Assembly: GCA_918797485.1 (NCBI GenBank)
Contig: CAKKNE010000006.1
Span: 1,550,001-1,614,000, forward strand
Origin: Pelagomonas calceolata
Lineage: Eukaryota > Sar > Pelagophyceae > Pelagomonadales > Pelagomonadaceae
Length of the DNA stretch: 64,000 bases
Direction of reading: 5' to 3'
Under the pieces are notes generated by a model. That model did no database searches. It worked only from the letters and a program-made list of their open reading frames with translations, and was not told the origin of the DNA. Position numbers and translations under genes: made by a program. Shown in pieces: positions 47,906 to 58,360 of this stretch. The stretch's first letter is position 1. Every line of letters starts with the position of its first letter.

Positions 47906-50900
47906 ATGGGGTCCGATTGCGCCGCGGGCCGGGGTGCGACGCCGTCGGAGGTTGTGTGGGTGCTCGCGCCGGTCATATCAATCATCTGCGCCATGGCCTT
48001 CTTCGGAGCGCGGCGCTTCGGGCTGATCGGCGGGCGCCCGGCGGCGGCGGACCGGCGCCCCGAGGCGTTCGCCGCCGATCTGGTCGTCTCGCACCCCCTG
48101 AAGGTCATCGCCCTCAACGTGTGGCTGATCACGGCGCTGTCGGTCTCGGCCTTCGTCGACGTCGGTTGCGGCGAGCTGCGCGAGTCCATCGACGTGCTGC
48201 TGGACGTGGACGCCTACACAAAGGCGGACAATCGCGCGTCGGAGTGGTACTCGGCGTTTGAGGCCGCAAAGTCCGACACGCGGTATTGCGCCGCGGGGTC
48301 GACGTCGCGGCGGCGCCTCGAGGAGTCGTCCGGCGGCCGCGTCGACACGCTCACGCTGGTGTACCTGCGGAAACCGCTGCATCGGGACGCCATTCGGTCC
48401 CCCGCGCTCCACGACGCGCAGCGGGTCGAGAAGGATTTGATCCTAACCGTCTTTGGGGACCAGGGCTGGCGCGACCACTGCCTACCCACGTACTGGAACG
48501 AAACGGCTTCGCCGCGAGACTGCGCGCCCTGGGCGCGCGACTCGAGCGTGCCCTACTACTGGACGGGCTCGGGACTAACGACGGACTCGGAATTGCGAGA
48601 AGTGGAACAAGTCACGACCTGGATGGCTCAGACTGGCGTCGGCAACGCGTTCTTCTCGGCGAATTTTGGGACCGTCCGCCCGAGGTCGGAGATCATGCGC
48701 TCCACGTTCACGTTCCTGGCCACAGACGACTCCGGGTTCAAGACGTGGCTCGTCGACCACGTCTGGCCGAAAATACTCCAGGAATGGGAGACGTCGTCGT
48801 CAACAATGCGGCTCCTGTGGCTGCAGGGCGACATCAACGGCGCGGAGGTGGCGTCCGCGCTGGGGCTCGACATGGTGCTTTGCGGTATCGCGCTAGTGCT
48901 GGTGTTCGCAGCGCTCATCGCGCACATGCGCTCGCCGGTGCTGGCGATCGTCGCGATGGGCCAGGTCCTGGTGTCGATCCCCGTCGCGCAGTACTTCTAC
49001 CTGCGCGTCTTCGACGTCTACATCATCTACCTGCTGAACTTTCTCAGCGTGTTCATCGTGGCGGGCATCGGCGCCGACGACGCGTTCCTGTTTTTCGACA
49101 CGCTCGCGCAGACCATGGTCGAGCGGCAGCACAAGCGGGAGGGGCTCCGGCGCGTGACCGCGCTCCACGACTGCAAGGGCGACCGCAAGGACGAGCTGAG
49201 TTTCAAGAAGGGCGACGTGTTGATCGTCGAGGACGAGGCCGGCGACGGCTGGTGTCGCGGCCGCCTGGCCGTCGGCGTCGGTAAGTTCCCCGCGACGTAC
49301 GTCGCGCCCTGCGAGGGCCCGCGGCGCGTCACTGCGATCGTTGACCGCAGTCCCCGATGCCGTACCGAAGAGGGCGAGCTCTTCTTCCAGACGGGCGCCA
49401 AAATCCTGGTGGAGGACGACTCGGACGCAACGACGTGGAGCGGGTCGCTCGAGACCGGGGGCGCCTCCGGTCGGTTCCCGGCTGCGCATGTCGTTGGCGG
49501 GAAGCGCTACAAGGCCAAGTTCGACTGCGACGCCGACGCGCAGGACGAGCTCGGCTTCTACGAAGGCGACGTCATCGAGGTCTCCGATCAATCGGACCCG
49601 GACTGGTGGGTCGGGTCCCTAGTGCACGCCAAGGGCGTCTTCCCGGCGATGCACGTGGCCGCCGACGACGAGACGGAGGCGTTCGACGCCGTCGGGCGCA
49701 ACGCGCTCGCGGAGGCGTACCGGCGCGCCGGCGCGTCGATGGCGACGACGTCGTTCACGTCGGCGGCCGCCTTCTATGCGCTCTCCGTGTCTGAGCTGCC
49801 GGCGATCCAGGCGTTCGGCATCTTCACGGGCACGCTCATCATGGTCAACTTCGTCCTCGTCGTCTCGGTCTTTCCCGCCGTACTGGTGCTTTTCCCCCGC
49901 TCGCTGCGCGCGGGCCGCCCGAAGCCGGCGGAGCCCCCCGTCTCGGACCCGGAGAGCGCAACGCCGGCGCCCGACCGGCCCCAGAAAGATGTGCTCAACC
50001 CCCTGGCCCGGGTCCGGCTCAGCAAGAACGTGCGAAAGTTCCTCGACCGGCCGGCCGTCAAGTACGTGACAAGCTCGCTGCACGCTGCGCAGGAGAAAAT
50101 TGGAAGGGGCCTGGACCGCGTGTCCGAGGCGATCACGCCTAGCTCGAAACACGGAGGGTTCCTCGACCGCGACCGCGCGGGAGGCTCGCGGTGGCGCCAG
50201 ACGCTCCAAGGGGAGGTCAACGCCGGTAAGATGGGTTGCCTCGACCGCTTCTTTGGCGTTAGCCTGCCCGGCGTTCTCGTAAAGCGCGCGGGGCTGGTCG
50301 TGGTGCTCACGGTCGCGATGTTGGTCGCCGCCGCGGTGAGCATCGGGCTGGTCGCGGCCGTCGACTACGCGCCGCCACGCTTCTTCCGGCGCGACCACAA
50401 CCTGGGCCTCGTCTATCAAATCCGGGACAAATACTTCCCGGCGGACGGCGGCGTCGCGACGTTGCTCGGGGAGGCCGCCGGCGACGAGAACTATGAGTAC
50501 GGTTCAGCGACCCAGCGCGGGACGGGCGGCTACGACGAGACGCAGTGGAGCCCGCAGTGCTCCGACAAGGTCGGCACGAACGGCGAAATATGCTCCGGAT
50601 ATGGCAAATGCGCCCACACGACCGGGTTTTGTCAGTGTTATGGCGGCTATATGGGCTTGAGGTGTGAATCTCTCGACGAGGAGTACACGGAACCGCCAGT
50701 CACATCGCCGCCGACGATAACGCCCGTTCCGACGCCGGAGCCGGTGCCGACGGTCACGTTCGTCGACCCGAACGCGGCGCAGGCCGGTCCGTCGGCGACG
50801 CCTGCGCCCGCGTCGCTCTCGCCCAGGTCGCCCTCGCCCGGGTCGCCCGCGCCCGCGCCCAGCCCGGCTTCCGGGGAGTCGGGGGACGACGTCGCTCCGG

Positions 50901-52246
50901 TCTGCGTCGACGATACGTGCGGCCGCTGCTCGTGCAGTTCGAACGGCTGTCAGACGGCAGACGGCGCGTGCGATTGCTTCCCGGACTACCGCGGCGAGCT
51001 ATGCGAGTTCTACTACCCCTACGACCTCCAGCACACGATCACGCTGGACGTCGTGCAGGGCGTGCGGTCGCGGCCCGGCCGCCAGTCGGACGCGCATCCG
51101 CACGGCCGACCGCGGTACTGGCGGTCGTACGACTGGTCCGACCCGAACGTGCAGACCTTCGCGCGCGACGCGTGCGCCGAGCACGCCAAGCATGCGCACC
51201 TCAAGATGCGCCGCGAGGACTCGGCCTGTATTGTTGAACTATTTGAAGCCTCCTGGCTCGCCCCGAAGCAAAAGATGCTGCCACTACCGCCGTTCGAGTT
51301 CGAGGCGGAGTTCCTGGCCTACGTCGACAGCAACCCCACGGTAGGCCTCGGCGGCGACTCGATCCTCGACTACGTAGGCGTCGACTGCGACGCCGGGGGG
51401 GGGCGGACGGTCCGCTGGATGCGGGACCGGATCCTCCTGGACGTGCGACCGGACGCTGCGCTGTCGAAGCGCGCCGAGGTCTACCGAAACTGGGTGCGGT
51501 ACCTGCGCCGCCGCGACCACGGGAAGCCGCACGGCGCCACGCGCTCGGTGCTCTCGTCCGACAACTACGTGCTCACGGCGCTGCTCGATGGCGTTATCCG
51601 CGACACGTTGATAGGCGCCGCCGTCGCGCTCGCGTGCGCATACCTCTGCGTCCTCGTCGCGTCGGGCTCGCTCGGCCACACGACGCTCGTCTTCTCACTG
51701 GTCGTCGCCGAGTGCCTCGTGCTCACGTTCACGGTCACGTGCCTGCTGGGCTACGAGATCGGCATCCTCGAGGCGATCTCGATGCCCATCTTCCTGGGTC
51801 TGTCCATCGACTACTCGTTCCACGTCGACCATGCCTACCGCGTCGCGGCGCACGACAACCCCAACGCCGAGCCGGCGAGGCTCGTGCGGCGCGCGCTGGA
51901 GACCGTCGGCGCTCCAGTCTTCGCGGCGGCGTTGACGACGTTCTCGTCGACGTTCGTCCTCATCTTCGCGCGGCTCCTGCCGTTCTCGAGGCTTGGCGTC
52001 ATCGCGTCGATCAACACGACCTACGCGGCCCTGACGGCCCTCGTCGTCCTCCCGTGCTTCCTGCACCTGATGCCGTGCCTCCGGCGAGAGCGGGGCTGTT
52101 GGCAACGACCGCGGCCAAAACTACAGAAGCTCGCGCGGCGCTCGCGTAGCCTTCTGCGCAGCCTCAGCCCGGCGCCCCGCCCCCGGACGCGGCCGGCGGA
52201 CCTCCGAGTCGAGATGAAGCTCGTCAGCATCACGCCCGGCGTATGA
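47906..52246 (+). CDS. Patched/Dispatched-like RND transporter with three SH3 domains inserted in the sterol-sensing domain and two EGF modules
   Basis: 1446 residues. TM1 is near residue 20 or 65 and is followed by a large outer loop. The sterol-sensing module then begins ([62 protein letters not shown]). Right after this TM4 come three SH3 domains: residues about 415-467 (ALHD...[15 protein letters not shown]...GWCRGRL...GKFPATYV), 472-530 (ELFFQTG...GRFPAAHV) and 533-585 ([13 protein letters not shown]...DWWVGSL...GVFPAMHV). The module resumes at [20 protein letters not shown] with TM5 and TM6. The second half has TM7 ([19 protein letters not shown]), an outer loop with EGF modules (about 885-921 and 999-1035) and a proline-rich linker, and TM8-12 with GLSIDYSFH. 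Both GADD and GxxxD coupling motifs are intact. It may export or sense a lipid; the SH3 set probably recruits cytosolic proline-rich partners. Confidence 0.88.
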   Translation: MGSDCAAGRGATPSEVVWVLAPVISIICAMAFFGARRFGLIGGRPAAADRRPEAFAADLVVSHPLKVIALNVWLITALSVSAFVDVGCGELRESIDVLLDVDAYTKADNRASEWYSAFEAAKSDTRYCAAGSTSRRRLEESSGGRVDTLTLVYLRKPLHRDAIRSPALHDAQRVEKDLILTVFGDQGWRDHCLPTYWNETASPRDCAPWARDSSVPYYWTGSGLTTDSELREVEQVTTWMAQTGVGNAFFSANFGTVRPRSEIMRSTFTFLATDDSGFKTWLVDHVWPKILQEWETSSSTMRLLWLQGDINGAEVASALGLDMVLCGIALVLVFAALIAHMRSPVLAIVAMGQVLVSIPVAQYFYLRVFDVYIIYLLNFLSVFIVAGIGADDAFLFFDTLAQTMVERQHKREGLRRVTALHDCKGDRKDELSFKKGDVLIVEDEAGDGWCRGRLAVGVGKFPATYVAPCEGPRRVTAIVDRSPRCRTEEGELFFQTGAKILVEDDSDATTWSGSLETGGASGRFPAAHVVGGKRYKAKFDCDADAQDELGFYEGDVIEVSDQSDPDWWVGSLVHAKGVFPAMHVAADDETEAFDAVGRNALAEAYRRAGASMATTSFTSAAAFYALSVSELPAIQAFGIFTGTLIMVNFVLVVSVFPAVLVLFPRSLRAGRPKPAEPPVSDPESATPAPDRPQKDVLNPLARVRLSKNVRKFLDRPAVKYVTSSLHAAQEKIGRGLDRVSEAITPSSKHGGFLDRDRAGGSRWRQTLQGEVNAGKMGCLDRFFGVSLPGVLVKRAGLVVVLTVAMLVAAAVSIGLVAAVDYAPPRFFRRDHNLGLVYQIRDKYFPADGGVATLLGEAAGDENYEYGSATQRGTGGYDETQWSPQCSDKVGTNGEICSGYGKCAHTTGFCQCYGGYMGLRCESLDEEYTEPPVTSPPTITPVPTPEPVPTVTFVDPNAAQAGPSATPAPASLSPRSPSPGSPAPAPSPASGESGDDVAPVCVDDTCGRCSCSSNGCQTADGACDCFPDYRGELCEFYYPYDLQHTITLDVVQGVRSRPGRQSDAHPHGRPRYWRSYDWSDPNVQTFARDACAEHAKHAHLKMRREDSACIVELFEASWLAPKQKMLPLPPFEFEAEFLAYVDSNPTVGLGGDSILDYVGVDCDAGGGRTVRWMRDRILLDVRPDAALSKRAEVYRNWVRYLRRRDHGKPHGATRSVLSSDNYVLTALLDGVIRDTLIGAAVALACAYLCVLVASGSLGHTTLVFSLVVAECLVLTFTVTCLLGYEIGILEAISMPIFLGLSIDYSFHVDHAYRVAAHDNPNAEPARLVRRALETVGAPVFAAALTTFSSTFVLIFARLLPFSRLGVIASINTTYAALTALVVLPCFLHLMPCLRRERGCWQRPRPKLQKLARRSRSLLRSLSPAPRPRTRPADLRVEMKLVSITPGV

Positions 52247-52570
52247 GTTTTAAGGGCACCGCGCAACGTAACATCGATCGAACCTCGGACACTACTCACC
52301 TTGGTTCCATGGTCCTTCCACTTTAATATGAACATGCAGCCACATCTAGGTCCAGGACCAGGGGGAGTACGTCGAGGGAGCGGAGAATTTAACCCCAGTC
52401 TCCCCATCTCTGCCCAGCACTCTCCTTTCTCATATTAAATATCCTGGAGGTCTTAACGTGCCTGTGCACATCCCGTGCCTCCGTGCGGGGAGGGCCCTTT
52501 TGCACGCCGCCGCCCGAGAGGAGGCTGCCCATTCCGTGCTCACGCGCTTAAGAGCGGCAGGAGCGGCAGC
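52247..52570. other. Spacer
   Basis: 324 bp. Contains CTTTAATATGAACATG and CATATTAAATATC AT-rich stretches. An in-frame ATG at 52475 extends the next gene but its product would hide the signal peptide. Nothing else was recognised. Confidence 0.35.
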
Positions 52571-53317
52571 ATGAGGTGCGGGGCGGCTATACTGCTGGCG
52601 TCTACAGTGGGCGCCGAGACTGATGATGCTCACTGCGGCTACGCCGCAGATGCATGGCGCATCACTCCTGCGGAGCAAACCGGCAACATGGGCGACGCCT
52701 GGACGGTACGCGAGCTTCACGTCTATGAGGACAGTGAATGCGAAGGCGACCCGATCCAAGCGACCTCGGTGTTTTCGAAGCCGAGTTATCCATCGAAGAA
52801 AGTCATCGTCGACGGAGACACGGGCTCGTTCTGGCAGGCCAATTGCGGCTACTCGGGCGATGGCTGCGCGGCCTACGGTCCCCACGTCGGTTTCTACACG
52901 GCGACAAACACAACGGCGCGGTGCGTCAAGTTGTACCAGTGCGCTGGGACCGGGTGCGCGCCGTCCATCGCGCTCCAGTATATGATCAATGGCGGCGACT
53001 GGACCACAGCGATCGTCTTCGACGCAAAACATGGCGCGTTTAAAGATTATCCAATTCATTTCCCTTGTCCCGCGACACCGCCGACACCCGGCCCAGAAAG
53101 TTCCCCTAGTGGGTCTAGTGACGCAAACGCTGCCTCGGCCGGTCTCATCACAGGCGTGGTCGTAGGGGCTGCTGTCGTTCTTCTCGTGCTCCTCGCTGGG
53201 TACTTTATTCTTAAGAACCGTCGCGCGGCGCCACTGCCAATGAAGGCGTCCGATTATTCAGCAGACGAGCTGCGGCCGGCGAAACCGCCCCGCGAAGGCG
53301 CTGCGGCAGCTGTCTAG
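52571..53317 (+). CDS. Type I membrane protein, unknown
   Basis: 248 residues from ATG 52571 (MRCGAAILLASTVGA, signal peptide). The ectodomain (about 150 residues) has five or more cysteines in motifs such as DAHCGYAADAW, YEDSECEGD, ANCGYSGDGCAAYGP and LYQCAGTGCAPS, and a beta-rich discoidin-like pattern (SFWQANCG...GFYTATNTTARCVKLYQC). A short Pro/Ser stalk leads to one membrane helix (LITGVVVGAAVVLLVLLAGYFIL), then a 40-residue tail with KASDYSADEL. Small surface proteins of this build are often binding or recognition molecules. The nearest homologue is not recognised. Confidence 0.65.
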   Translation: MRCGAAILLASTVGAETDDAHCGYAADAWRITPAEQTGNMGDAWTVRELHVYEDSECEGDPIQATSVFSKPSYPSKKVIVDGDTGSFWQANCGYSGDGCAAYGPHVGFYTATNTTARCVKLYQCAGTGCAPSIALQYMINGGDWTTAIVFDAKHGAFKDYPIHFPCPATPPTPGPESSPSGSSDANAASAGLITGVVVGAAVVLLVLLAGYFILKNRRAAPLPMKASDYSADELRPAKPPREGAAAAV

Positions 53318-53736
53318 GCACAGCTCCAGTCCTGAGTATCAGCCGCACACGGCTCGTATATTGATGCCATCGTGCAATCGTGTGCGTTCTCTACCGCCCC
53401 CCGGCCGGCGCGGCCTTGGCGTCGGCTCCGCTCCGCACTTATTTCCCCTCAACTGACGGGCAGACTGGAGTCCGAATTCCCGGTGGGTCTGCCCAGCGGG
53501 TCCCGGGCCTTGGTCCTAATGTGATCACAACTGCTCTCTACTTGCAACGGATATATCCTGGTAACGGTAGACTGTCCGTAAATAGAGGAGTATATCACAA
53601 GATTACATGACAACCTTCCAGATAGTGACTCTTAGCGTGCTAAGGAAGTAAGAGCGTGCCACAAAACAGAGCATGCAAAGAAAGGGCGCTGCCTCGCCGA
53701 CTAAAAGCACGCTGCCCCACCCGCCGGCGCCCCACG
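53318..53736. other. Spacer between tandem plus-strand genes
   Basis: 419 bp. No convincing ORF, repeat or RNA. An ATG in frame at 53656 is rejected in favour of the signal peptide ATG at 53737. Confidence 0.35.
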
Positions 53737-56418
53737 ATGCTCCGCCTGCTGCTCGCCCTCGCGCTCGCTGCCCCGGCCGCGGGCCAGGCGCCCAAGTCCA
53801 CCGCGACGAAAGACTGCCAGTCGACGGTGGTCACCAGCCCCGCGGGCGACAATGGCTGCAACTACGGCGCCTGCAAGTCCCTCACGGGCGGTACCCTTAC
53901 CTGCGCGTATGATAGTTCGTTTTGCGGCAGCACCGAGGACTGGCTCACCGCCCAAGATGTCATCGACGCGGGAGAAGAATGTACGTGCGAGCACATCCTA
54001 AATTACCCCAACAACATCGGTACGTGCTCGTCGTCCGGCGTCTACAGTCCCATGGCATTAGCCAGCGATTGCAGCGGCGGCACCGCGGTCTGCGAGGCCG
54101 AACCCGGCGGCCACTACATGATGGGCGACATTCAGAGTGGCGTGAAGCAGTTCACTTCCTGCGACCTGAAGTGTGATGCCTCAAAGGACCACAGGTACGA
54201 CGTGCCCACCGACACCTACCAAGACTGCGAGTTCTACCAGGCGCAGTGGGCAACGCTCGGGCAGGCGCCGACGGGCCGCATGTACCCGCGGCGCATGGTC
54301 ATGATGGACGACATGGCCGTCGTCGGGGGCTATGTCAAGTCGACATCAATGGAGAGTGACTATGAGGAAAATATGAAAGATAGGAATGGGTACGACTTTG
54401 AAATTCGCGGGCCGTTCTCGCGGTCCGACCCTGACGCGTCGGAGGGCACGTCCGTCCACGAGGACCTCAAGGCCTACAGCCCCCCCGGGCGCAGCTGGGA
54501 CGAGTACGAAATGGGTTTTGTCAAGGTCGACACGACCACGGGCGTGCCCCAGGACATCATCCACTTCGGTGGCCATGGTGAGGATGGTCTCTGGGGCATC
54601 CACGCAAACTCTGACAACACGAAGATTGTGGCTTCGGGGTATTTCATCGGAAATCTAACCCTAGATGGGCTACCGACAATATACACCGTTAATGGTGGTA
54701 TGAACAACGCCGCAGGATTAGGTATGGACGGCTGGGTGGCAACATTCGACGCCAATCTGGTGCCAGGCTGGTTAACTCGCTGGCCTGAGTCGGGGGTCGG
54801 GTCAACGGATAGCTCGCGCTGCATGGACGTTGACTTTGACTCTTCTGATCATATCTACGGTGTCGGCTACCAGTGCAGCACGGACTCGTGCGTCGGGGTC
54901 ATGTCAAAGATGGCAGCGGCGGACGGCTCACAGGTGTGGGAGAAGGTTTTCACCGACGCGCAGCACTTCGAGCGCGTTTCCACCTCGAACGACGACTCGG
55001 ATGATTTCTTCGTCCGGGGCAAGCTCTTTACCACAACCGGCGAGCCCACGGCGGAGAACCCGACGCCCTTTGGCGTGGCTTGCGCGGCGGATGACTGTGG
55101 TGTCATCGCGCGTATGTCCAGCGATGGCGCTGTCATCTGGGCTCGGACGATCGAGGGCGCCGACTGGAGCATGAGATACTTTTCGGGTGAGATTGAACTC
55201 GACGCCACCGGCGCACCCTACATCTACGTGGCTATGAAGGACGCAGCGCAAACTGGCGTCGTCTCCCTGGACTCGGGCACGCCCTACGCCGGCTGCAAGG
55301 ACGACACGACCGGCGTGGTGATGCCGGCCTACGAAGTCAGCACGGCCAAGATGGTGACCGCCTCGGACTGCCCGTCGGGCTCGACGTTCGTCGACACCGA
55401 CTCCGCCGACGCCGTCTGGGCTGCCTCGGCGAACACGGGCGTGCATTGCGCGCGCCACTCAGATGACGGTTGCGTGATGAAGTACCACGCGTACACCGGC
55501 CTGCCGATCTGGGCGTCGACGTTCGGGGGTCTTGATGCCATCGTCACGATGGCGGACGGCAGCTTACACGCCATCGGAGATGGCCGTGGGGTGCAGTTCG
55601 ACTCGGTCTATACGCCGGATACGACCACCTCCTGGACCTGGCACGCGGAGCTCGACGCCACGACGGGCAAGGGCAAGTCTGTCAAGGCATTTGGCAGCGC
55701 GACCGGGTCCGGTTCTACCGTCTGCTACGACGCTGCCTCAACGCCTGGCGGCGACCTGATCATCGCCGGTTACTCGGCGGCGACATCTATTTATTTTGAC
55801 GAGAGCTTCACGTTAACTTACCCCGAGGAGAACCAAGAGACACAATTCATGCTAATGAAAGTGGAAACGTCCGGCACCAAAGCTACGCCGTCGTGCATCT
55901 CCACGTGCACGAACGACAGGTCGACGACGGTCATCGAGGCCGGCTTCTGCTATATCGATGGTCTCTGCTACGCTGACGGGGTCACCGGCGAATCTCTCGG
56001 CCGCAGCTGCAAGGTCTGCGACCCCTCTAAGTCGCAGACGTCGTGGAGCGACGGTCCCACCCTCGGTGTCACAGAGTGCTTTATTGACGGCAATTGCGTG
56101 CAGGCCGCTGAATTTGATTACTTTACTGATCGGGGGGGACGGGCGACGGGATGTGTATATTGCGATGTATACTCAGAATGCCGTGCCTGCGACCCTGCCC
56201 AGTCGATTACGGAATGGACGGTTAACGATGGCTACACGGCTACCGGTGAAGCAATGCCGAACGACTGCCTAGCAGATGACACGACGACGGACACGACTGA
56301 CTCGGGCGACTCGCCGGACAGGACGACGGCTGCGAGCGGCGGCACGCTCTCGGAGTCGGACGGCGCGCAGGCGCTTGTTGCCGGCGCTCTGGCCCCGCTC
56401 GCCGCGCTCCTTCTCTAA
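53737..56418 (+). CDS. Probably GPI-anchored surface beta-propeller protein
   Basis: 893 residues from ATG 53737 (MLRLLLALALAAPAAGQ, signal peptide). A Cys-rich head (residues about 20-120) is followed by a long beta-strand region with repeated GGYV, HFGGHGEDGLWGIH, MDGWVATFDANL, YGVGYQC, VAMKDAAQTG and TFGGLDAIVTMADGSLHAIG elements. These suggest a propeller of the quinoprotein or SBBP-repeat kind; SBBP-type motifs (DGWVATFDANL...) often mark secreted proteins. A C-terminal Cys-rich module (CISTCTNDRSTTVIEAGFC, CFIDGNCV, CVYCDVYSECRAC) precedes a Thr/Ser-rich stretch. The very end (SDGAQALVAGALAPLAALLL) fits a GPI-anchor signal. Ligand unknown. Confidence 0.7.
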   Translation: MLRLLLALALAAPAAGQAPKSTATKDCQSTVVTSPAGDNGCNYGACKSLTGGTLTCAYDSSFCGSTEDWLTAQDVIDAGEECTCEHILNYPNNIGTCSSSGVYSPMALASDCSGGTAVCEAEPGGHYMMGDIQSGVKQFTSCDLKCDASKDHRYDVPTDTYQDCEFYQAQWATLGQAPTGRMYPRRMVMMDDMAVVGGYVKSTSMESDYEENMKDRNGYDFEIRGPFSRSDPDASEGTSVHEDLKAYSPPGRSWDEYEMGFVKVDTTTGVPQDIIHFGGHGEDGLWGIHANSDNTKIVASGYFIGNLTLDGLPTIYTVNGGMNNAAGLGMDGWVATFDANLVPGWLTRWPESGVGSTDSSRCMDVDFDSSDHIYGVGYQCSTDSCVGVMSKMAAADGSQVWEKVFTDAQHFERVSTSNDDSDDFFVRGKLFTTTGEPTAENPTPFGVACAADDCGVIARMSSDGAVIWARTIEGADWSMRYFSGEIELDATGAPYIYVAMKDAAQTGVVSLDSGTPYAGCKDDTTGVVMPAYEVSTAKMVTASDCPSGSTFVDTDSADAVWAASANTGVHCARHSDDGCVMKYHAYTGLPIWASTFGGLDAIVTMADGSLHAIGDGRGVQFDSVYTPDTTTSWTWHAELDATTGKGKSVKAFGSATGSGSTVCYDAASTPGGDLIIAGYSAATSIYFDESFTLTYPEENQETQFMLMKVETSGTKATPSCISTCTNDRSTTVIEAGFCYIDGLCYADGVTGESLGRSCKVCDPSKSQTSWSDGPTLGVTECFIDGNCVQAAEFDYFTDRGGRATGCVYCDVYSECRACDPAQSITEWTVNDGYTATGEAMPNDCLADDTTTDTTDSGDSPDRTTAASGGTLSESDGAQALVAGALAPLAALLL

Positions 56419-56851
56419 GTTGGCGGACCGCGACATCGACATCGAAATCGACACATCGTACCCCTCCCGAAGTTCCCCGCGATCGACGTCCGACCAAGCC
56501 AAGTCAAGTCCCAGGACGTTGAGCCGCCTCAGGCCCCCGCCAACTCCCACCGCTCTGGTCTCCGCCGAAGACCACCAAGTAAGGAGCACCCCTGGTGCTG
56601 TCGCGTTTAGACCACGCCTCTCGAGCCGCTGACACGTCTAGGTAGCGCCGTAAATTCGGGTTTACCCTAATTTCTCGGCGCGGAGGAGTCGTGGTCTATA
56701 CTCGACAGCCCCTGGTGGGCGTGAACATAGTTCTACTAGTAGCATCTATTCTAGCCTACTTCTAGTAGTATCATCAGGGCGTAGAAATCGAAGGTACTCC
56801 CGAGTCGGGGCTAAGAAGATAATTAGACATATACGCGGGCGGCCTTGGCGT
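56419..56851. other. Convergent spacer with dispersed repeat
   Basis: 433 bp. It contains a copy of the 44671 repeat (next entry). No gene was recognised. Confidence 0.5.
56711..56790 (+). repeat. Dispersed repeat (pairs with 44671-44710)
   Basis: CCTGGTGGGCGTGAACATAG then, after a stretch with CTACTAGTAG, the end GTAGTATCATCAGGGC. It is shared with 44671-44710, which lacks the middle part. Confidence 0.6.
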
Positions 56852-58057
56852 TCAGCGCTTCCCTAGCGCCCCCCCGAAGTACGGCGACGCCGCGAGCGCG
56901 TCCACGGCGCCGGCGTCCTCGAGCGCGTGGAGCTTCACCATCAGATCCGTGCCGCGGCCCAGCGCCTCGGCGCACGACCCGATCTCCTGCGCCGCCTGCA
57001 TCGCGCCGCCGGCGAAGCCCATGACCTTCTGGTACTTCTCCGCGTCGGCCCCCAGGAAACGGCGCTCGACGAAGCACGTGGACGTGACCACGTACGACGC
57101 GAGCACGGCGAGCTGGCTGGCGTCGACCGCGCGCTCGAACGCGAGTTGCGCGTCGCCCAGGGCCACGGCCGTGGCGCGGAGGTGCGCGTCGTCGGGCGGC
57201 TCGCCCGCCCCCGTTGTCGCGGCGGCGGCCCACGCCGCGCGCGCGGCGTCGTCGTCGGCCTGGCGCGCGTCGCGCGCCGCCGCGAGCGCCGCCGCGACCG
57301 CGCCGACGACCTGCCCCAGCAGCGCCTCGTGCGCGACGAAGTACACCGCCTGGAACGGCGACGCGCGCAGCGCGCCGGCCGCGCCCACGACGCCGAAGGT
57401 TCCCTCGACCACCACGCGCGGCGCCGCGTCGACGACGAGGAGCTTCGGGCCCGCGGCGAGCTGCGCGTCGTCGGCGCCCTCGGCCCCGCCGGCCTTCTGC
57501 CGCGCGGCGAGCCACCGCGCGCGCCCGCGCCGCTCCAGCGCCGCGCCGAGCCGGCCCGCGACGAGGCCCTTGACCGCCTCCGCGAGCAGGTGGACCGCCT
57601 TGATGCCGAAGATCGCCGCGACGTGGCGCAGCGCGTCGTCGAGCCCGACCTGGCCCGGCAGCGCCACGAGCTGCTGCACCTGGCTCGCGAGCGCGACGCG
57701 CTCGACGGCCGTCGCGACGAACGTCGCGAGGCACAGGCTCAGGAACGACGCCCAGTGCGCCAGCGCCTCGCGCAGCGCGTCGCGCCACGCGCGGTTCCGC
57801 GCGGCGAGGGCCGCCGCCTGGACCGCCGCCTCGGCCGCCGCCGCCTCCGCGGCGGGCTCGTCCGCGATTGCGGCCTCGCAGCGCGCCGGCGCCGCGCCGG
57901 GGCGGTGCACCGCGGCCCAGCCGAGGCCCAGGCCCGCCGCCGCGCCCGCCAGCACGCGCGGCGCGCGCGCGCGCTGCCGGGCCGCCGACGACGCGGCGCG
58001 CGCTGCGACGCGGGGCGCACCGCGTCGCGCGCACGTCTGCGCTGCTCTGGCAAGCAT
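56852..58057 (-). CDS. Organelle-targeted membrane protein of unknown function
   Basis: 401 residues from the ATG ending at 58057 (MLARAAQTCARRGAPRVAARAASSAARQ, a strongly mitochondrial-type presequence of Arg/Ala/Ser). Then come VLAGAAAGLGLGWAAV and several long hydrophobic helices (ALAHWASFLSLCLATFVATAVERVAL, QAVYFVAHEALLGQVVGAVAAALAAA, LAVLASYVVTSTCFVERRFLG). The spacing recalls the membrane half of an ABC transporter, but no nucleotide-binding domain or clear family signature is present. Two overlapping plus-strand frames (472 and 422 residues) have Arg-rich composition and no start context. The GGTACC array lies just upstream of the start. Confidence 0.55.
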   Translation of the reverse strand: MLARAAQTCARRGAPRVAARAASSAARQRARAPRVLAGAAAGLGLGWAAVHRPGAAPARCEAAIADEPAAEAAAAEAAVQAAALAARNRAWRDALREALAHWASFLSLCLATFVATAVERVALASQVQQLVALPGQVGLDDALRHVAAIFGIKAVHLLAEAVKGLVAGRLGAALERRGRARWLAARQKAGGAEGADDAQLAAGPKLLVVDAAPRVVVEGTFGVVGAAGALRASPFQAVYFVAHEALLGQVVGAVAAALAAARDARQADDDAARAAWAAAATTGAGEPPDDAHLRATAVALGDAQLAFERAVDASQLAVLASYVVTSTCFVERRFLGADAEKYQKVMGFAGGAMQAAQEIGSCAEALGRGTDLMVKLHALEDAGAVDALAASPYFGGALGKR

Positions 58058-58360
58058 GGGTCTCTTGGCCTCGGTGCACCCTCCTCTACGGCGCTGCTGC
58101 TCCCGCGGCGTCGTGTGCAACCACTGCCGCGGTGCAACCACCAAAAGGGTCAGCGAGAGGCTGCAAACTCTCGTACCGATACTATTACTAGTACTACCTG
58201 GTATATCGGTACCGTAGGTACCTACGGTACCTACCGTAGGTACGGTACCTGCGGTACCGTAGGTACCGCGGGTAGACCAGCAGGAGTAACATATCCCGTC
58301 GAGGAGGTGTTTTCCAAGGACTTTGAAAGAAAGACACAAATATAGTAAAAACCGACTCGC
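58058..58360. promoter_or_regulatory. Upstream region with GGTACC/CCGTAGGTAC array
   Basis: 303 bp between the minus gene start (58057) and the syntaxin stop (58361). It includes the array at 58205-58270. Confidence 0.5.
58205..58270. repeat. Tandem/inverted array of GGTACC and CCGTAGGTAC units
   Basis: About 65 bp consisting of GGTACC palindromes separated by CGTAG, CTACG or TGCG (for example TCGGTACCGTAGGTACC, TACGGTACCTACCG, GGTACCTGCGGTACCG). Related short stretches occur at 44546-44585 and 62415-62430. Confidence 0.85.

Noticed and set aside
48286-49284. 332-residue frame in the RND gene
   Set aside because: Arg-rich out-of-phase shadow inside a gene with clear motifs.
56927-58345. Two long plus-strand frames (472 and 422 residues)
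   Set aside because: Composition is that of an antisense shadow; the minus frame has a presequence and membrane helices.
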